The translations under genes were made by a program, and so were the position numbers. Below the pieces are notes generated by a model. The model had not been told where the DNA came from. It did no database searches and saw nothing but the letters and a program-made list of their open reading frames with translations. From Hermodice carunculata (lineage: Eukaryota > Annelida > Polychaeta > Eunicida > Amphinomidae), in NCBI GenBank assembly GCA_964020975.1, contig OZ026620.1:79218079-79282078 (forward strand): a DNA stretch of 64,000 nucleotides. Reading direction: 5' to 3'. This document shows, one piece after another, positions 12,785-24,860 of this stretch; within the stretch, counting starts at the first letter, position 1, and every line of letters begins with the position of its first letter.

Positions 12785-12933
12785 GAGTATACTTACCTCT
12801 CGACCATCTGAGAACCACAAGCAACCTTCCAGCTTCCACTCAATAGTTGACATACACTGACCAATCAGGAGGAGGCAAGAAGAATAGGGATGCATGTGCA
12901 CCCAAGTTGGGTCATCGAGAGGTAAGTATACTC
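12785..12933. mobile_element. 149-bp miniature element with 19-bp inverted ends
   Basis: Perfect 19-bp inverted repeats (12,785-12,803 and 12,915-12,933) enclose about 110 bases without coding capacity. The inner part of each end, ttacctctcgac, is identical to the core of the DIRS-like terminal repeats at 6382 and 12,601. It may be a non-autonomous relative of that element, or displaced terminal and internal complementary sequence from it. Confidence 0.7.
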
Positions 12934-13149
12934 ACTAAAACCAAACATTGCTAAAAATTCACGTATTTCATTTTATGATTATATAATTGTCAGTGTTTTA
13001 TATTTTGAAATGGGTTTCCAAGTAAATACAGATAATCAAAGTTATCTTTTCAAAAGCCATGGTGACAGGATTGACTATACCGGTAGTGATGTGTACTACT
13101 ACATAAAAAGTATATTTTAGCAATTTTATAATGTAATGTAATGACTGGC

Positions 13150-13880
13150 TGGAGCTAAAAGAAATTAATTTGAATCCTTATGGCTTACAATTCGCCCTCC
13201 ACGTATGCTACACCAGTTAAGACAGGTAAAATTTTGTATAATGTACCACCCATCCACGTTGGAAATAGTAATAAGCCTTTGCTGGACTATATCATATCAA
13301 GCCTTGACAATATCAGAACAAGATATCCATTTAGTGGCATTTGTCTCATAGGCGTTTTCAATCATTTACCTGATAATTATTCAAAACATCCTTTCAGTGT
13401 CCATTAGCTGTTAAATAAACCTACAAGATAGATCAATATAATGGATAACATCTACAGCGATATACAGGCTAATCTCGGCGTTTCTGCCGAAAACACTGTT
13501 TCCCTAGTCCCGAACAAAAATATCACCATGCCAATATAACGTATAACTATGAAGGTATCTTCACAGTGAAAATCACACGTATTGAGTCAAAGGAACAGTC
13601 ATCATTCACACAAGCACTCATAAAGACAGAGTGAACCCCCTGCAGCATCAGCGTGATTGTAATGACCAGCTCAGGACTTTTCAGGCAACAAGCACTGGTG
13701 TATTAGATGGTCACGTCCTAATCAAAACATATGTAAGATCTAAATCGAACAAACCATGGATTAATGACTAGTTTCGGGATTTGATTAAATGGTGCCATGA
13801 AGCCCGATTTACAGGGAACATAGATATCTACCATACACTGTGGCACAACGTGAACAGACTGAATGGATAGGACCACGGTG
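13150..13880 (+). pseudogene. LINE fragment: end of endonuclease and linker to RT
   Basis: On the plus strand, 13,300-13,390 reads RTRYPFSGICLIGVFNHLPD, close to the GDFNHL metal-site block of LINE endonucleases but with Asp replaced by Val. Further on, 13,735-13,860 reads KPWINDxFRDLIKWCHEARF, then HTLWHNVNRL, the usual linker before the RT domain. Stops interrupt the stretch, and no RT follows before the DNA changes character near 13,890. It is a different LINE from the antisense one at 8.2-10.7 kb. Confidence is moderate because only two short blocks carry the match. Confidence 0.6.
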
Positions 13881-14107
13881 GTCCTGTGCTGAGCTGACAG
13901 GCAGCTGGACCATCACATCTAAAATGCACTTAGCTAGATTTTAGCTACACTTCAATAACAAGATCAAACTCATGGTGCTAATAGTTCTCAAAGTATCATG
14001 CACACAATAAAATTGACCAAAATGGCTCTGTAACCTTGAAAATAAAGTCAAAGTCACACATGTATTGCAAAAACATGCATAAATGTCATTCAGAGATAGA
14101 AAAAATT

Positions 14108-15460
14108 TCAGAGCGCATGTAAGAAAGCTGTATGTTTCCCTGAACAAACAAAACACATGGAACTAGCCTGACAATCAGCAACCTGATGGTTATCTCTCAA
14201 GCAGTTACTGCACAACGAACATGATTTTACAAATTCTACTCTATCTTTCACTTCCATCTTTCTGAAACTGGGACACTTCATGATGAAATGATTTTCATTG
14301 CATAAAGGACATTTTTGTGATTGTGTGTTCTGCACATGCAAGGCAGGAGGAAAAGTACCCCGGGGGTGAGCAGGAGTACCATGGGAGGAAGTCAGAGTAC
14401 TATGGACTTTTTGCATATCATCCTGCACCAAGACATCCAACTCAGCAACAGGAGCCACAGCGCCCTCTGGTGTATCTTCCAGGAAACAATTCCATTCAAG
14501 CAAAGAAGAAGGATCTTTACACTCGCGTTGTGCTAAATGTGAAGTAAACCTTTTCCTAGTTTGAAACCTTTCAGCCCTAGCTGCTGATCCGATCAGCTGG
14601 TCGGAAAATTCGGCGTAGATATCAGCGATGAAAGACGCTAAGTGCTCAAATTTCAAGTATTTACCTGAACTACGTTTACTCTTCAGCTCTTCTTTACTTC
14701 ATCTATTTTGCACATACGTTGGCAATCTTGCGATTATATCAAATATGACAACTTGGGATTTTACCTCATTCAGACAATCTACCTCTTTCAGAACCTGATA
14801 TGAATTGTTTAATTCATCAGATAATGATATCATCTCTTCAGCGGTTCTAACTGGCTTCGTGCTTTTGAGCGATTTGATAATACTCTGGGTAATCAAATTT
14901 GGCGAACCAAATCTTTGTTTCAAAACTGACATCCCAAAGTCATAGCCCTGTTGAGGGGGTAAAAAAATGCAGATCTGACTGCTGACAACGCAGCGCTCTC
15001 TAGGAACTGTAGCAGACGGGTAAGTCCCGCCGCTGGGTCTTTAATGCATGATTCCACCGAAAGTTTAAAAACTTTTATAAAGCTATGATACCTGAGTGGG
15101 TCACCTGCGTAAGACTCAAGATTTAGCATTGGTAAATTCATGATTTCAAGAATTTCCGCACTACAAGCTGATTGTAAAACGCTACGAGCATTACTCAGTG
15201 TCTTTACATATTTCGCTTGCACGACGTCGAAATATCTGTCGAAATCAGCTTCCTCAACTTTAGCAGTTTCGCTCTGCATAGCCAACTTTGAAAAATCAAC
15301 ATGAACATTTTGAAATTCATCAAATGCTTGTCTTAGATCTGAAATCATACCTGGGATACTAGCAAAGTCTTGCTCTTCGACTACAAATCTGCCAGGACCA
15401 TTACATAGGGATGTAACCTTACGCTTTGCGTTAGCCCTACTTTGCTTAGCAAGCTCCATG
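14108..15460 (-). mobile_element. BEL/Pao LTR retrotransposon fossil (gag)
   Basis: Minus-strand gag of a BEL/Pao element. The N-terminal half (15,460-14,950) is the helical domain typical of these gags, with LPMLNLESYAGDPLRYHSFI. The C-terminal part (14,340-14,110) has the Cys/His knuckles CPLCNENHFIMKC, CSLCSNCLRDNH and CFVCSGKHTAFLH. Protease, RT and integrase are absent to the left, so only the front of the element remains. It is broken in a few places but well preserved for its length, suggesting moderate age. Leader and 5' LTR would lie to the right, in 15,460-17,430. Confidence 0.85.
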
Positions 15461-15469
15461 GTTGTTGAA

Positions 15470-17430
15470 GAGAATGTGTTTGGTACACAACAATATACAA
15501 GTACAAAAACTGTGATATACAACAACAAATAGTGTACCATATGCAACCGTATAAACCATACAAGTAAATAAACAAAGGAAATAATCTGGTAATATCAATA
15601 CAAAATCCAAAGTTAAATGAAACAAAATCAAAGAAAAATTGGAAAAAAAATATAAATCAAAGAGAGTAACCCGTTTGGCCAAAGAATGCAAAAGGAAATA
15701 TAGAAAAATAAATCAATAAATCAATGCATGTACAATATCAATAAATCAATAGCAATAGGCATGCAATATGACAAACAATATGTATGTATTGTATACAACA
15801 ATGATTATATGTATATCATACAATAATATATAACATATGTATCATACAATAATATATGTGGTACAGTACGTGTCAAAACAGACCTGGCCAGTGATGACGT
15901 TGAGGTACAAATCCTACGGAAGACTGATGAGACTGTCCAGTCGAAAGGTAAAGCTGCAAAATAATATATGCACAGTCCGTCTGCACATATAAACACAATA
16001 TAACGTTGCCACCAATTTGAATATCAACACCACGATTGTGTCAACATCCAGAACGATGAAACAGTGAAACGATGAATCCCTTTCCAGCGATGTGTAACTT
16101 TGGACTCTCTTACACCACTTGGCACCATGGAAACAATAATTTGTTCATGTCTGTTAATTACTTTTGCTACGGGTTTAACATCACGACCAACGATATAACA
16201 GCTTGTTCAATTGAATTTTTATTCACAGTTGATGACAGTTTACAGGACGACACAGATGCACAGATGCATGTAGAAGACCGACGGAAAGCACGTAGAAGAC
16301 AAACAGGATGCACAATGCAATGACTGTAAAGAAAGAAATTATTTACAAAGCTTCCTATCTTCCAGCCTAATATACAATCCACGTATTATACATACCATTA
16401 TCAACGCACCATTAACGTTAAACTTTAGACTCCAGGTGCGATATAAAAAATACATGTGAAAAATAACCAGGTAACGCCATCTAGTGGCTAAAACAATACA
16501 TTAATCCCGTAGGCAAGAGTCAATGATAAGCCATGCATGAAAAGTACAAAGATAACTTTTATCAAAATTAGAACAGCATATTAATGATCTAGTTACCGAC
16601 ACTTGACCAACTCATACTTACGTAAGATAAACGCGTGAGAAAATCTTATAATTAATCTAAATTACAAGATATCTGATAAATGGCTTGGCGTGTACTTATT
16701 GACCGGGGGAAAAATATCTTACATACCCTATGGAACATATGACCGAAGAACGGGGGCTTTAGAATACATTCAATAGCCTAACTGCAAATTTGCGAACTAC
16801 GATATACCTTCCCATAACTTATGATAAGCTATATGTGAGATTTATTCAAGCATTTGAACCATCATATACCGAATAACTCTGGATTTATGGCATAAACGAA
16901 ATTCTATATCGAGCACGTGTACCTTTGTCAGACAAAGAGTAACGAAAGATATGTCACAAAGCTCTTACATACATAACTTCATAGTTACGGTTACTACTTA
17001 CACAAATTAGTGGACCTTGGTGCTCTTGATCAACCCATAACAAAAGTTAATCACAGTGCAGGCTCAACGCAAACCTACAAGCCAAGATACGTATGTATCA
17101 CAAGCGTGTCAAAGAGCAAGTTTTTTTTTTCAAGGTAAAAAATTATCTATATAAGCAAAAATAATTCACGCGAAATCGAAAACTGACAGATATTTCGACG
17201 GTATACTACTTCAACACAGCGCAGGAACGATTCGAAACTGAATTTATAATACAAACTATGTACATGGCAACGAGGAGGGCCCTGACGGGCAACAACGATC
17301 CGCACAGTCGAACGGTTCCAGCCAAAGTGAGAGCACCTATGTATCCTCTGGCTCCGAGGCCAGAATGAGACAAAAGAAAAAAGTGAAATAAAAAACACGA
17401 ACTGCCGTACGGAACTCGGTTTGGACATAA
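15470..17430. other. Probable leader and possible 5' LTR region of the BEL/Pao fossil
   Basis: No gene is recognised here. On the minus strand, ATTGGTGGCAACG at about 16,004-16,015 resembles a primer-binding site next to an LTR edge, with TGAATATC following on the plus strand at 16,017. A GC-richer block at 17,160-17,420 could be LTR or unrelated. No second LTR was found, so the boundary is a guess. Confidence 0.3.
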
Positions 17431-18320
17431 ATATCGGAGGGAAACGGAATAGATTATTGTATATATTATTTGCTCAAATATTTAACTTCAATATTGGACA
17501 CATGACTTCAAACTGTCAACCAGGCAGATCAAGCTTTTATACAGGTACATGTTCTCCATTGATGGAGTGTATAATATACAGAGAGACAGGTCTGCTCACG
17601 AGGGAACACATCAAATTTAATGAACAATGGACAGTACTGTTTCATATGCAAAAGGATTATAAATGTCAAACCTAGGGCTGTATTGTTGGATGTGTGAATC
17701 TTAACCCCTTTTTTTCCCAAAATACTTCTAGATTTGTGTGAACTATGTTTGGATACGAATTTTATTTATATACTATACACATGTCCAAAATATATATCAA
17801 GTCAGGTAACTAATGAGCCTGAACATTCAAACCCTCGACTAGACTAGACTCCCAAACATTTTTACTAAGTCCCCAGAATGTTCAGTAGCGAGAGGCTTCA
17901 CTGTATCTGATTCTCCGGCACATTCTCGAAACATGCATAGCCCATCTTCAGCTGACCTTGAGATTCATCACACTTGTGGTTTTGTGAACTTGGGATATGA
18001 TCAAGGTCCCCCATTTACTGAGTAAGCCTGACTTCTATGGAAGAACACTAACATTTGCAACATCAAAGACAAAGTCCACCATAAAAAATCCAAAAATCAG
18101 TGGAGCATGACCAATGGAAAACAAAATAAGTAGACACTTATCAAAGGTATATCCCCATCATGTTTTACACAAATCTGGACAAAATTGTTTCAGGTTAAAG
18201 CATTACAAGAAATTATCATTAAGCTTCCCCATTAAAATTTCTGAAACATTTAAAAAAAGAAGAAAAACATGAAAGCCCCCACATCAATAGAGTGTGACCA
18301 TTTGATCACTTCTGAGAATA
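17431..18320. other. No gene recognised
   Basis: AT-rich sequence. A stretch near 17,885-17,905 (gagaggcttcactgtat) resembles the reverse complement of a pogo-type transposon end, but no partner end was seen. Confidence 0.3.
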
Positions 18321-18324
18321 GTCC

Positions 18325-18835
18325 TCACTTGTAATAACTTTGAGTTTAATGAAGAGCATTAATTACAGATCAGTGGCACAGCCGTGAGCACCAGGGTAGC
18401 ACCTTCCTTTGCCAACATATTTATGTCTGATCTAGATAAAATAAGCTACCGAAGTTCCCACTACACCTCTTGGTGCGGTGGCGCTAAATTCATGAACTAT
18501 TTTGCATCTGGACGTTTGGCAAACAACATTTATCCGAATTTTTGGTACACCTCTACAACTCTCACCCAACCATCAACGCCTCTGTGGAATTATCTCCTAT
18601 GGAGATCAGTTTCCTTGACTGCATGCTCCGAATTGATAATCATAGGAATGCAAACACCTCTCTAAATACTAAACCCACAGATACACACATGTATCTATAT
18701 TACATGTCAGTTCACCCCAGACATTGCAAACAGGGGGGCACATATAGCCAGCTACTACAGATAAAGATTGAAACCGGTCATGAATTGAAACTAAAGGGCT
18801 TCGTCAACATCGAGGTCCTAACTCAAAAATGATCT
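18325..18835 (+). mobile_element. Penelope-like element reverse transcriptase fragment
   Basis: The plus strand reads QISGTAVSTRVAPSFANIFM at about 18,369-18,428, the signature block before the catalytic part of Penelope-like RTs. Then, in another frame, come LYNSHPTINA, SFLDCMLRID and TKPTDTHMYLYYMSVHPRHC (18,545-18,725), the conserved downstream part. The catalytic YxDD region between is worn away, and no GIY-YIG endonuclease follows. It is a short, inactive fragment. Confidence 0.8.
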
Positions 18836-18844
18836 AACGTTATC

Positions 18845-19500
18845 AAGTGAGACGTGAATTTCATGTCAGTTGTCCTGTGACATTGGGAATGAGGTCAAGG
18901 TCACTCATGTACTGTCCGAATAGGCTTCATAGAGAATCGTAACCGTCACAAACATGTAAGTGCAGACTGAAATAGTTCTGCAGTTATGATCTCTCCAGTC
19001 ACTTCTGCTTAAGAACAGGCCTTGCCATGCATACCTACATATTCATCGTACTGGTGGCCCTGTGACCTTCATAGGGTATGAAAATCGCCCTTGTACTTGT
19101 TCTACTTCAAAAACATGTAGTTCTAAAGCTATAAAGTGAAGAGTAAAATGTTTTGACCTGCCCTTTGACCTTGTGAATGAGGCTAAGGTCACTTATGTAC
19201 TGTCTAAATGTGACCCACATTAAGGAACATGGCAAAGTCACGTTTTGTAGGATTTATCCCCAGGAAATATATATTTCACTAAAGTGAAGTTCATAAGTAC
19301 TTCCTTCACCTTGAAACTCAGGTCAAAGTTATCAAATACAATCCCAACCTAGGAATTTCCCATACAAACTCCTTGGAATCAAATCGTTCAAGTTGCTATC
19401 AATTGTGTCAGAAGTCCTTCACCAGTTACTATATGGAAATTTATTTCATATAAGTGACTATGTGACCTTGCGAATTAGGTAAAGGTGACTCAAATACAAC
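18845..19500. repeat. Satellite-like repeat, ~145-bp period, with TGACCTTG/CAAGGTCA pairs
   Basis: Diverged units carry blocks such as aatgaggtcaaggtcactca (about 18,888) and gaatgaggctaaggtcactt (about 19,172), with weaker ones near 19,320 and 19,455. In several units a TGACCTTG-like half faces a CAAGGTCA-like half across about 10 bases. The family resembles the array at 46,560-47,230. Confidence 0.6.
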
Positions 19501-20520
19501 TCCAGTCTATATCTCTCACAGATACATAATACTAGCAATTTTCACCAAGTGTTGTTCAGTCCTATCACTAATTTTGAGGTGAAACTAGCAGAAAGTATTG
19601 GAAAAAATATGGTACGTATATTAAATTATTGATTAATATAATGATAGATGGAGGACCATTTGGTAAGTTTCAACTAATTGACAAGTCAGCAAAGATAATA
19701 ACATAAGTGTGACATATGTTACATGAATGATCGTGCTTGACTTTTAAAATATTCCATTGGGGAACACATTTCATTATAAGTGACCACCAGCCTGCTCCAT
19801 CAGGTCAATGTATACATTCTTTAACAGGATCTGGTTCACCATGCTCAATGGTGTATGCATGTGCATGGGTGAACATGAAAAACATCATAAAGACGGTCCT
19901 GCAGACTCTGATCCATTTGAATAAAGTGTATATTCCACTATTGACTGGACATTTCAACATTTAAGTATGCAAAGTATTAAGTGTGACTGAATTTTTTTCT
20001 ATGCAACCTTTTCCATATAAAATGTATCTCTGGTTTCTGTGGGCAAAGTGTACGTCTCCACAGTGTAATTCTTTGTAAAATATACGAACAACCTTGCTGA
20101 GCATCAGGCAAGATCACAGGGGTGTTACATGTGCATATCGTTATTAACTGGCCAATTAATCACTCGGTTATCAACAGGCCAATTTAGCCATTTTTCTTGT
20201 ATACTCACGCATGGGTAATTCTACAAACTATAATAGAAATACAATGCAAAATTTCAATTTAATTTTCAGCACATATGTGCATATCTTTCAGTTTGAACAT
20301 ATCAAATGAATAACACATTGAAAAATACGAGTTCAAATAACACTTCAAAAACTTTGAAGCAATCTTTGCAATTTAAAGTTAAAAGAACATACATTTTTGT
20401 CTCTTTTTGGGGCGTGGGGAACAAACAGTGTGAAAGGTCAATAAATATCAATTGCACAAAGTAAAATAATAATGCATTTAAGGAATAACTGTACCTTGTA
20501 CTGGCACATAACTAACTTAC
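19501..20520. other. No gene recognised; possible late exons of the minus-strand gene
   Basis: AT-rich. On the minus strand a stretch at about 19,870-19,780 reads MVNQILLKNVYIDLMEQAGG before a stop, and could be terminal coding sequence of the gene upstream. There is no strong acceptor, so it is not called. Confidence 0.25.
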
Positions 20521-20575
20521 ACTGTTCAGCAGACATTGTGAGTCAGTGGGTATATCAGTAGGGCATGGCTCATCT
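20521..20575 (-). CDS. Possible exon 5 of unrecognised minus-strand gene
   Basis: The minus-strand reading is DEPCPTDIPTDSQCLLNS, followed at once by a strong donor (AACAGT then gtaagttag). The start uses a weak acceptor (acagtaag) that would fit the phase left by exon 4. An undetected exon may lie between. Confidence 0.4.
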
Positions 20576-20829
20576 CTTACTGTGTACATGAGATTTGGAA
20601 AAGATACGTGGATAATAATTTCTCCTTTTGAAAATAAAACATTAATTTAAATATTTATTTCATGAAAACCAATTTTAAACATCTTATAGTTTTTAGTCAT
20701 TTGCTTTAATCAGTCCCTGCTGACGTTAGAAATAAATATAGTGGTGAATTGCAATCTCCAATTTGGCAGTTATGCCTGTAAAAAAATATTTGTCGAGACA
20801 TATGCCTGCAAAAATTGCCAAGTTATCTT

Positions 20830-21745
20830 ATGGAGACATAGCCACAACTTAAGCTTTGTCCATGCACCTGATATGACATTATTCAAATTTATACTGTTTG
20901 TTGTACCGGTTTACACATAGTCACAACTTAAGCGTGTTAGTGCACTTTACGTGACAATATTCAAACTAATAGTCTTTTTCATACTGTTTGGACATAGCAA
21001 CAACTTGAGCTTGTCCATGCACTTGATATTACATTTTCCAAACTCATATTGTTTGTCATACTGGTTTGGACATAGCCACAACTTAAGCTTTGTACATGCA
21101 TCTAATATGACACTATTCCGACTTATACTGTTTGTCATACTGGTTTGGGCATAGTCATAATTGGAACTTTCCCCTGCACGTGATATGACATTATTCAAAC
21201 TTATACTCTTTGTCATACTGGTTTTGGCATAGCCACAACTTGAACTTGTCCATGCACCTGATATGACATTTTTCAAACTTATACTGTTTGTCACACTGGT
21301 TTGGACATAGCCACAACGTGAACATGACCATGCACCTGATGCTTGGACATAGTCACAATTTAAGCATGTTAGTGCACCTAATATGACATTATTCAAACTT
21401 ATACTGTTTGTAACACTAGTTTGGACATAGCCACAACTTGCACTTGTCCATGCACCTGATATATTATTATTCAAACTTTTCCTTTTTGCCATATTGGTAC
21501 AGACATAGCCACAACTTAAGCTTTGTCAATGCACCTGATATGACACTATTCCAGCTTATACGGTTGGTCATACTGTTTGGGACATATAGCCACAACTTCA
21601 GCTCACCACATGCCGTATATGACACTATTGTAATCATTTATAGTGTTTGTTGGGCTGCTTTGGACTTTTTCACAACTTAAGCTTGTCCATGCACATTTTA
21701 CAACTTAATACTTCCATTTTTACACCAATTTCTAATTGGAACTCC
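20830..21745. repeat. 78-bp tandem array, about 12 units
   Basis: Units of 77-80 bases begin gacatagccacaact and end with a block like actgtttgtcatactggttt; one unit near 21,304 is cut to about half. Neighbouring units differ by roughly 10-25%. On the minus strand 20,947-21,492 is open for 181 residues and reads as a repeated 26-residue motif (CGYVQTSVTNSISL and similar), because 78 is 26 codons. It lies in what would be an intron of the minus-strand gene. Confidence 0.9.
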
Positions 21746-22118
21746 TGGCAAAATTGATTTTGATATATAGTCACACCTTATGTGTCCATTTCCACTTCCA
21801 TTTATAACACTTGTTTTGCAAATTCGAATATTTGAAACCAATCCATTGTTGCCTTCCATTTTTTACATAGCTACTTGAGCCTATCCATGCAGCTTATAGA
21901 TATGAGAATAGTATAATAAGTGAACTTATTTTCAAATACATGTAGTTTTTTTCCCCAGTGTTGATTCAAATTGTTAAATTAGTGAGCATACAACTACAAG
22001 AAAACAGCCATCATTTAAATCACATTAAGTTTGCATGAATTTTAAAGTCGCTAATATAACATAAGCTAAGTCCTATATAAAAGGTATGTGTCATTTGCCA
22101 ATCATATTCATTACCTAC

Positions 22119-22170
22119 ATATTTAGTGCTCTAGGTATTACAGTTTCTTTCTTCATATTAGCCTGCATAG
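22119..22170 (-). CDS. Exon 4 of the minus-strand gene
   Basis: Acceptor gctttttgtatctag, reading MQANMKKETVIPRALN, donor gtaggtaatg. It has 52 nt, with phases 2 in and 2 out, consistent with exon 3. Short exons are easy to find by chance, so this one rests on the good splice sites and phase. Confidence 0.5.
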
Positions 22171-24815
22171 CTAGATACAAAAAGCCAATAAGCATTGCAA
22201 GACTATTGATATTGTTGAATTATGTAACCTGTACATTTATTTTAATGAAATAAAAAATATTTTTACCCGTTCCTTCCACCACCAGTACTGGGTCCTGAAC
22301 AACAGCATCTTTGCAAAATGTGTCAATGCCTCCAGGTATACCAGTTAAGGTTGAGGACTGAATGAATCTTTCGTGGTCAAGCCACATTCTTTCTGCTTCC
22401 TTGTAAGTGGTGGGACTGCCACCCCACCCCCACCCCCGTTTGATTACACTGCCAGCCAATGTATTTTTCTAGCTAAATTCCACATGCACAAATATCAAAA
22501 TGCTTATTATACCTGAAAAGATTAAACTTCTTCATTCAAACAATAATATTCCAAGGTACTGTGATATCTTCCAAACATATTATCAGAACTTTTTTCCTAA
22601 ATATATAAATTTGTATACCGATTGTCAACTTATTGCCTGAATAATTTATTCCAAATTTTGTTATAAAATTACACACCATAATTCCTCATATATTTCTCAA
22701 ATATACAACATTCTGATTTCTGCTTTATTTTTATATATTATTGTATATGCTTACACATCCTCAAATACAACACGTGTATTAATTGATCACGCATGTTGTG
22801 AATACTTTTGTGTTATTAAACTTACACAAAAGTTAACCAAGAGTCACTGTCACATTAACAAATTTATAAATTGTGAAAAAGAAAGAACACAAATTTAATC
22901 AAAGGACACATAATCATTATCAATAAATTTAATGAAACCAAACCTTTACTTGATCCAGGGCAAGACAAGTATCTCCAGAGACCACTGATCCAAAACTTTA
23001 CTTAATCTCGGGCCAGAAAAATCTCGTAGTCGACTCTCACATGATAAGTGTCCCTTCTTTTACATGCTACCTTTCAATATTTTGACTCTTTCTATATCTA
23101 TTCTTACTTGTCCTGGACAATAGGACAGGCCTTAACAAATCACCTAATTTCGTGTAGAATACATTAAATTTGCATCTCTGTGTTACAGTAAATATAGCAT
23201 ATGCCTTAATTTCATTCCACTAGTTGGAAACAAAGAAGTGAAAGAATACCTTCATTTCATTCAATGTAATGCTGATTGGCAAATGTGACCAACTGAAAAT
23301 GTGCTGCTGACAAATGTACAGTATGATGGTCAGACAGGTTTCATTGGTCTCATGATCAGTAACAGCTAATATTATCCTTCTCCTCAAGCAATTACCTATT
23401 TGACCACATTATGGATGAAAATGAGATTGTTCATCAAACAATGAAGGCAAAAAATGATAAATCATGAAATTGTCTAAATTGTACATTTAACATCTTTACA
23501 TAGCAGATGGCTATGTATGAAGATAGATCAACCAATTTGTATGCAATAGGAAAAATACACAAGCAAGCACTGAACAGAAACATCTGCTTCAACTAAAGTT
23601 TGGCATTTAAATGATAATATTTCATCAATATCTCTTGTTTTTATGTTACCTATTGCCTTTTGTGTACACTCCTCAACCCTGAAGTGGGTATGCGGAAAAA
23701 CAAATATATTTCCAAATCAGAAAGGGAAGCTACGGATTGACAGAAGTTATGATCTTATCTTTAACATAACAACAGTGACATGTAAGGCTAATGCTATGCA
23801 TTACTGTTACTTTCCATTGTAATTTGCATTTTACCTATTAAAGAATGCACAATGAAGCTTGATAGTTTCTTCCAAAGAAATATTAACATCTGCTAGATAT
23901 TCCAAAGGAAAAATGTAGCCTGCCACATCATGTGTGCTCAAGATATAACTGTACAAAATAGAAACAAGTCTAATAAGAGACAAATGGCTGTTCATATGAA
24001 AGTAGTAAGGCAAAATTCATTAAAAAAAACTCATAAAATCGGTGAAGTGTGCCTATATGAACAAACCAGGTAGAGACTCACCTACGGTATATATCCACCA
24101 AATTTCAAGAAGATCCGGCCAGCGGTTTTGAAAAAGAAGTCAAAAAGGTAACTTACCATTGAAGGCCCCATTGACTTACAAAGAAGTTAAGAGGAATGTG
24201 AACATTAACCAATAAGTACCTGCACTGATAAAAATTCGTAAAAAATTCAGGCATCCACATTATTGCAAGCTTATGTACAGGTTTCTCTGACCCTTCCACA
24301 AGGAACTTTCCCACCAATTTTCGGCATAATCTGAATGATGGTTTTGGAGCAGATGTCGAAAAAAGCAAACAGGCAAACAAAATCATAAAAATAGAAAATA
24401 TATCTAGTGCCACCTCTTGAACAAATTAAGATCTAAGGATCCCATAGGTGTCTCTACGCATTTTCAAAGGAATAGGCCAAGTGGTTTTGGAAATTATTTA
24501 CAATTTGACCAAAACTGAAAAGAAAATTTCTTTAAAAAAAATCATAAATCATTAGGGCTTAAACATTCGAATAAATTTGGCAGTGACCCACCCAAGATAC
24601 ATTTCCACCAAGTTTGAAGTGAATATGCACAGCACTTTTGGAAAAGTTTAAAATATGGTTGTGACTGGATGGAATGACACAAAAGATGGGGGGCAGAACA
24701 ACAACCCCTATCCCCACTCTTTCTATGTAACCCCATACCAAATTTGGTGACAGGGGACAATGAAACATTAATTGAAATTTCATGGGAATACCTATAAAAT
24801 AGATAAAAATACTTT

Positions 24816-24860
<45 letters not shown>

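Noticed and set aside
14317-14547. Plus-strand frames of 71-76 residues
   Set aside because: Opposite strand of the BEL/Pao gag fossil.
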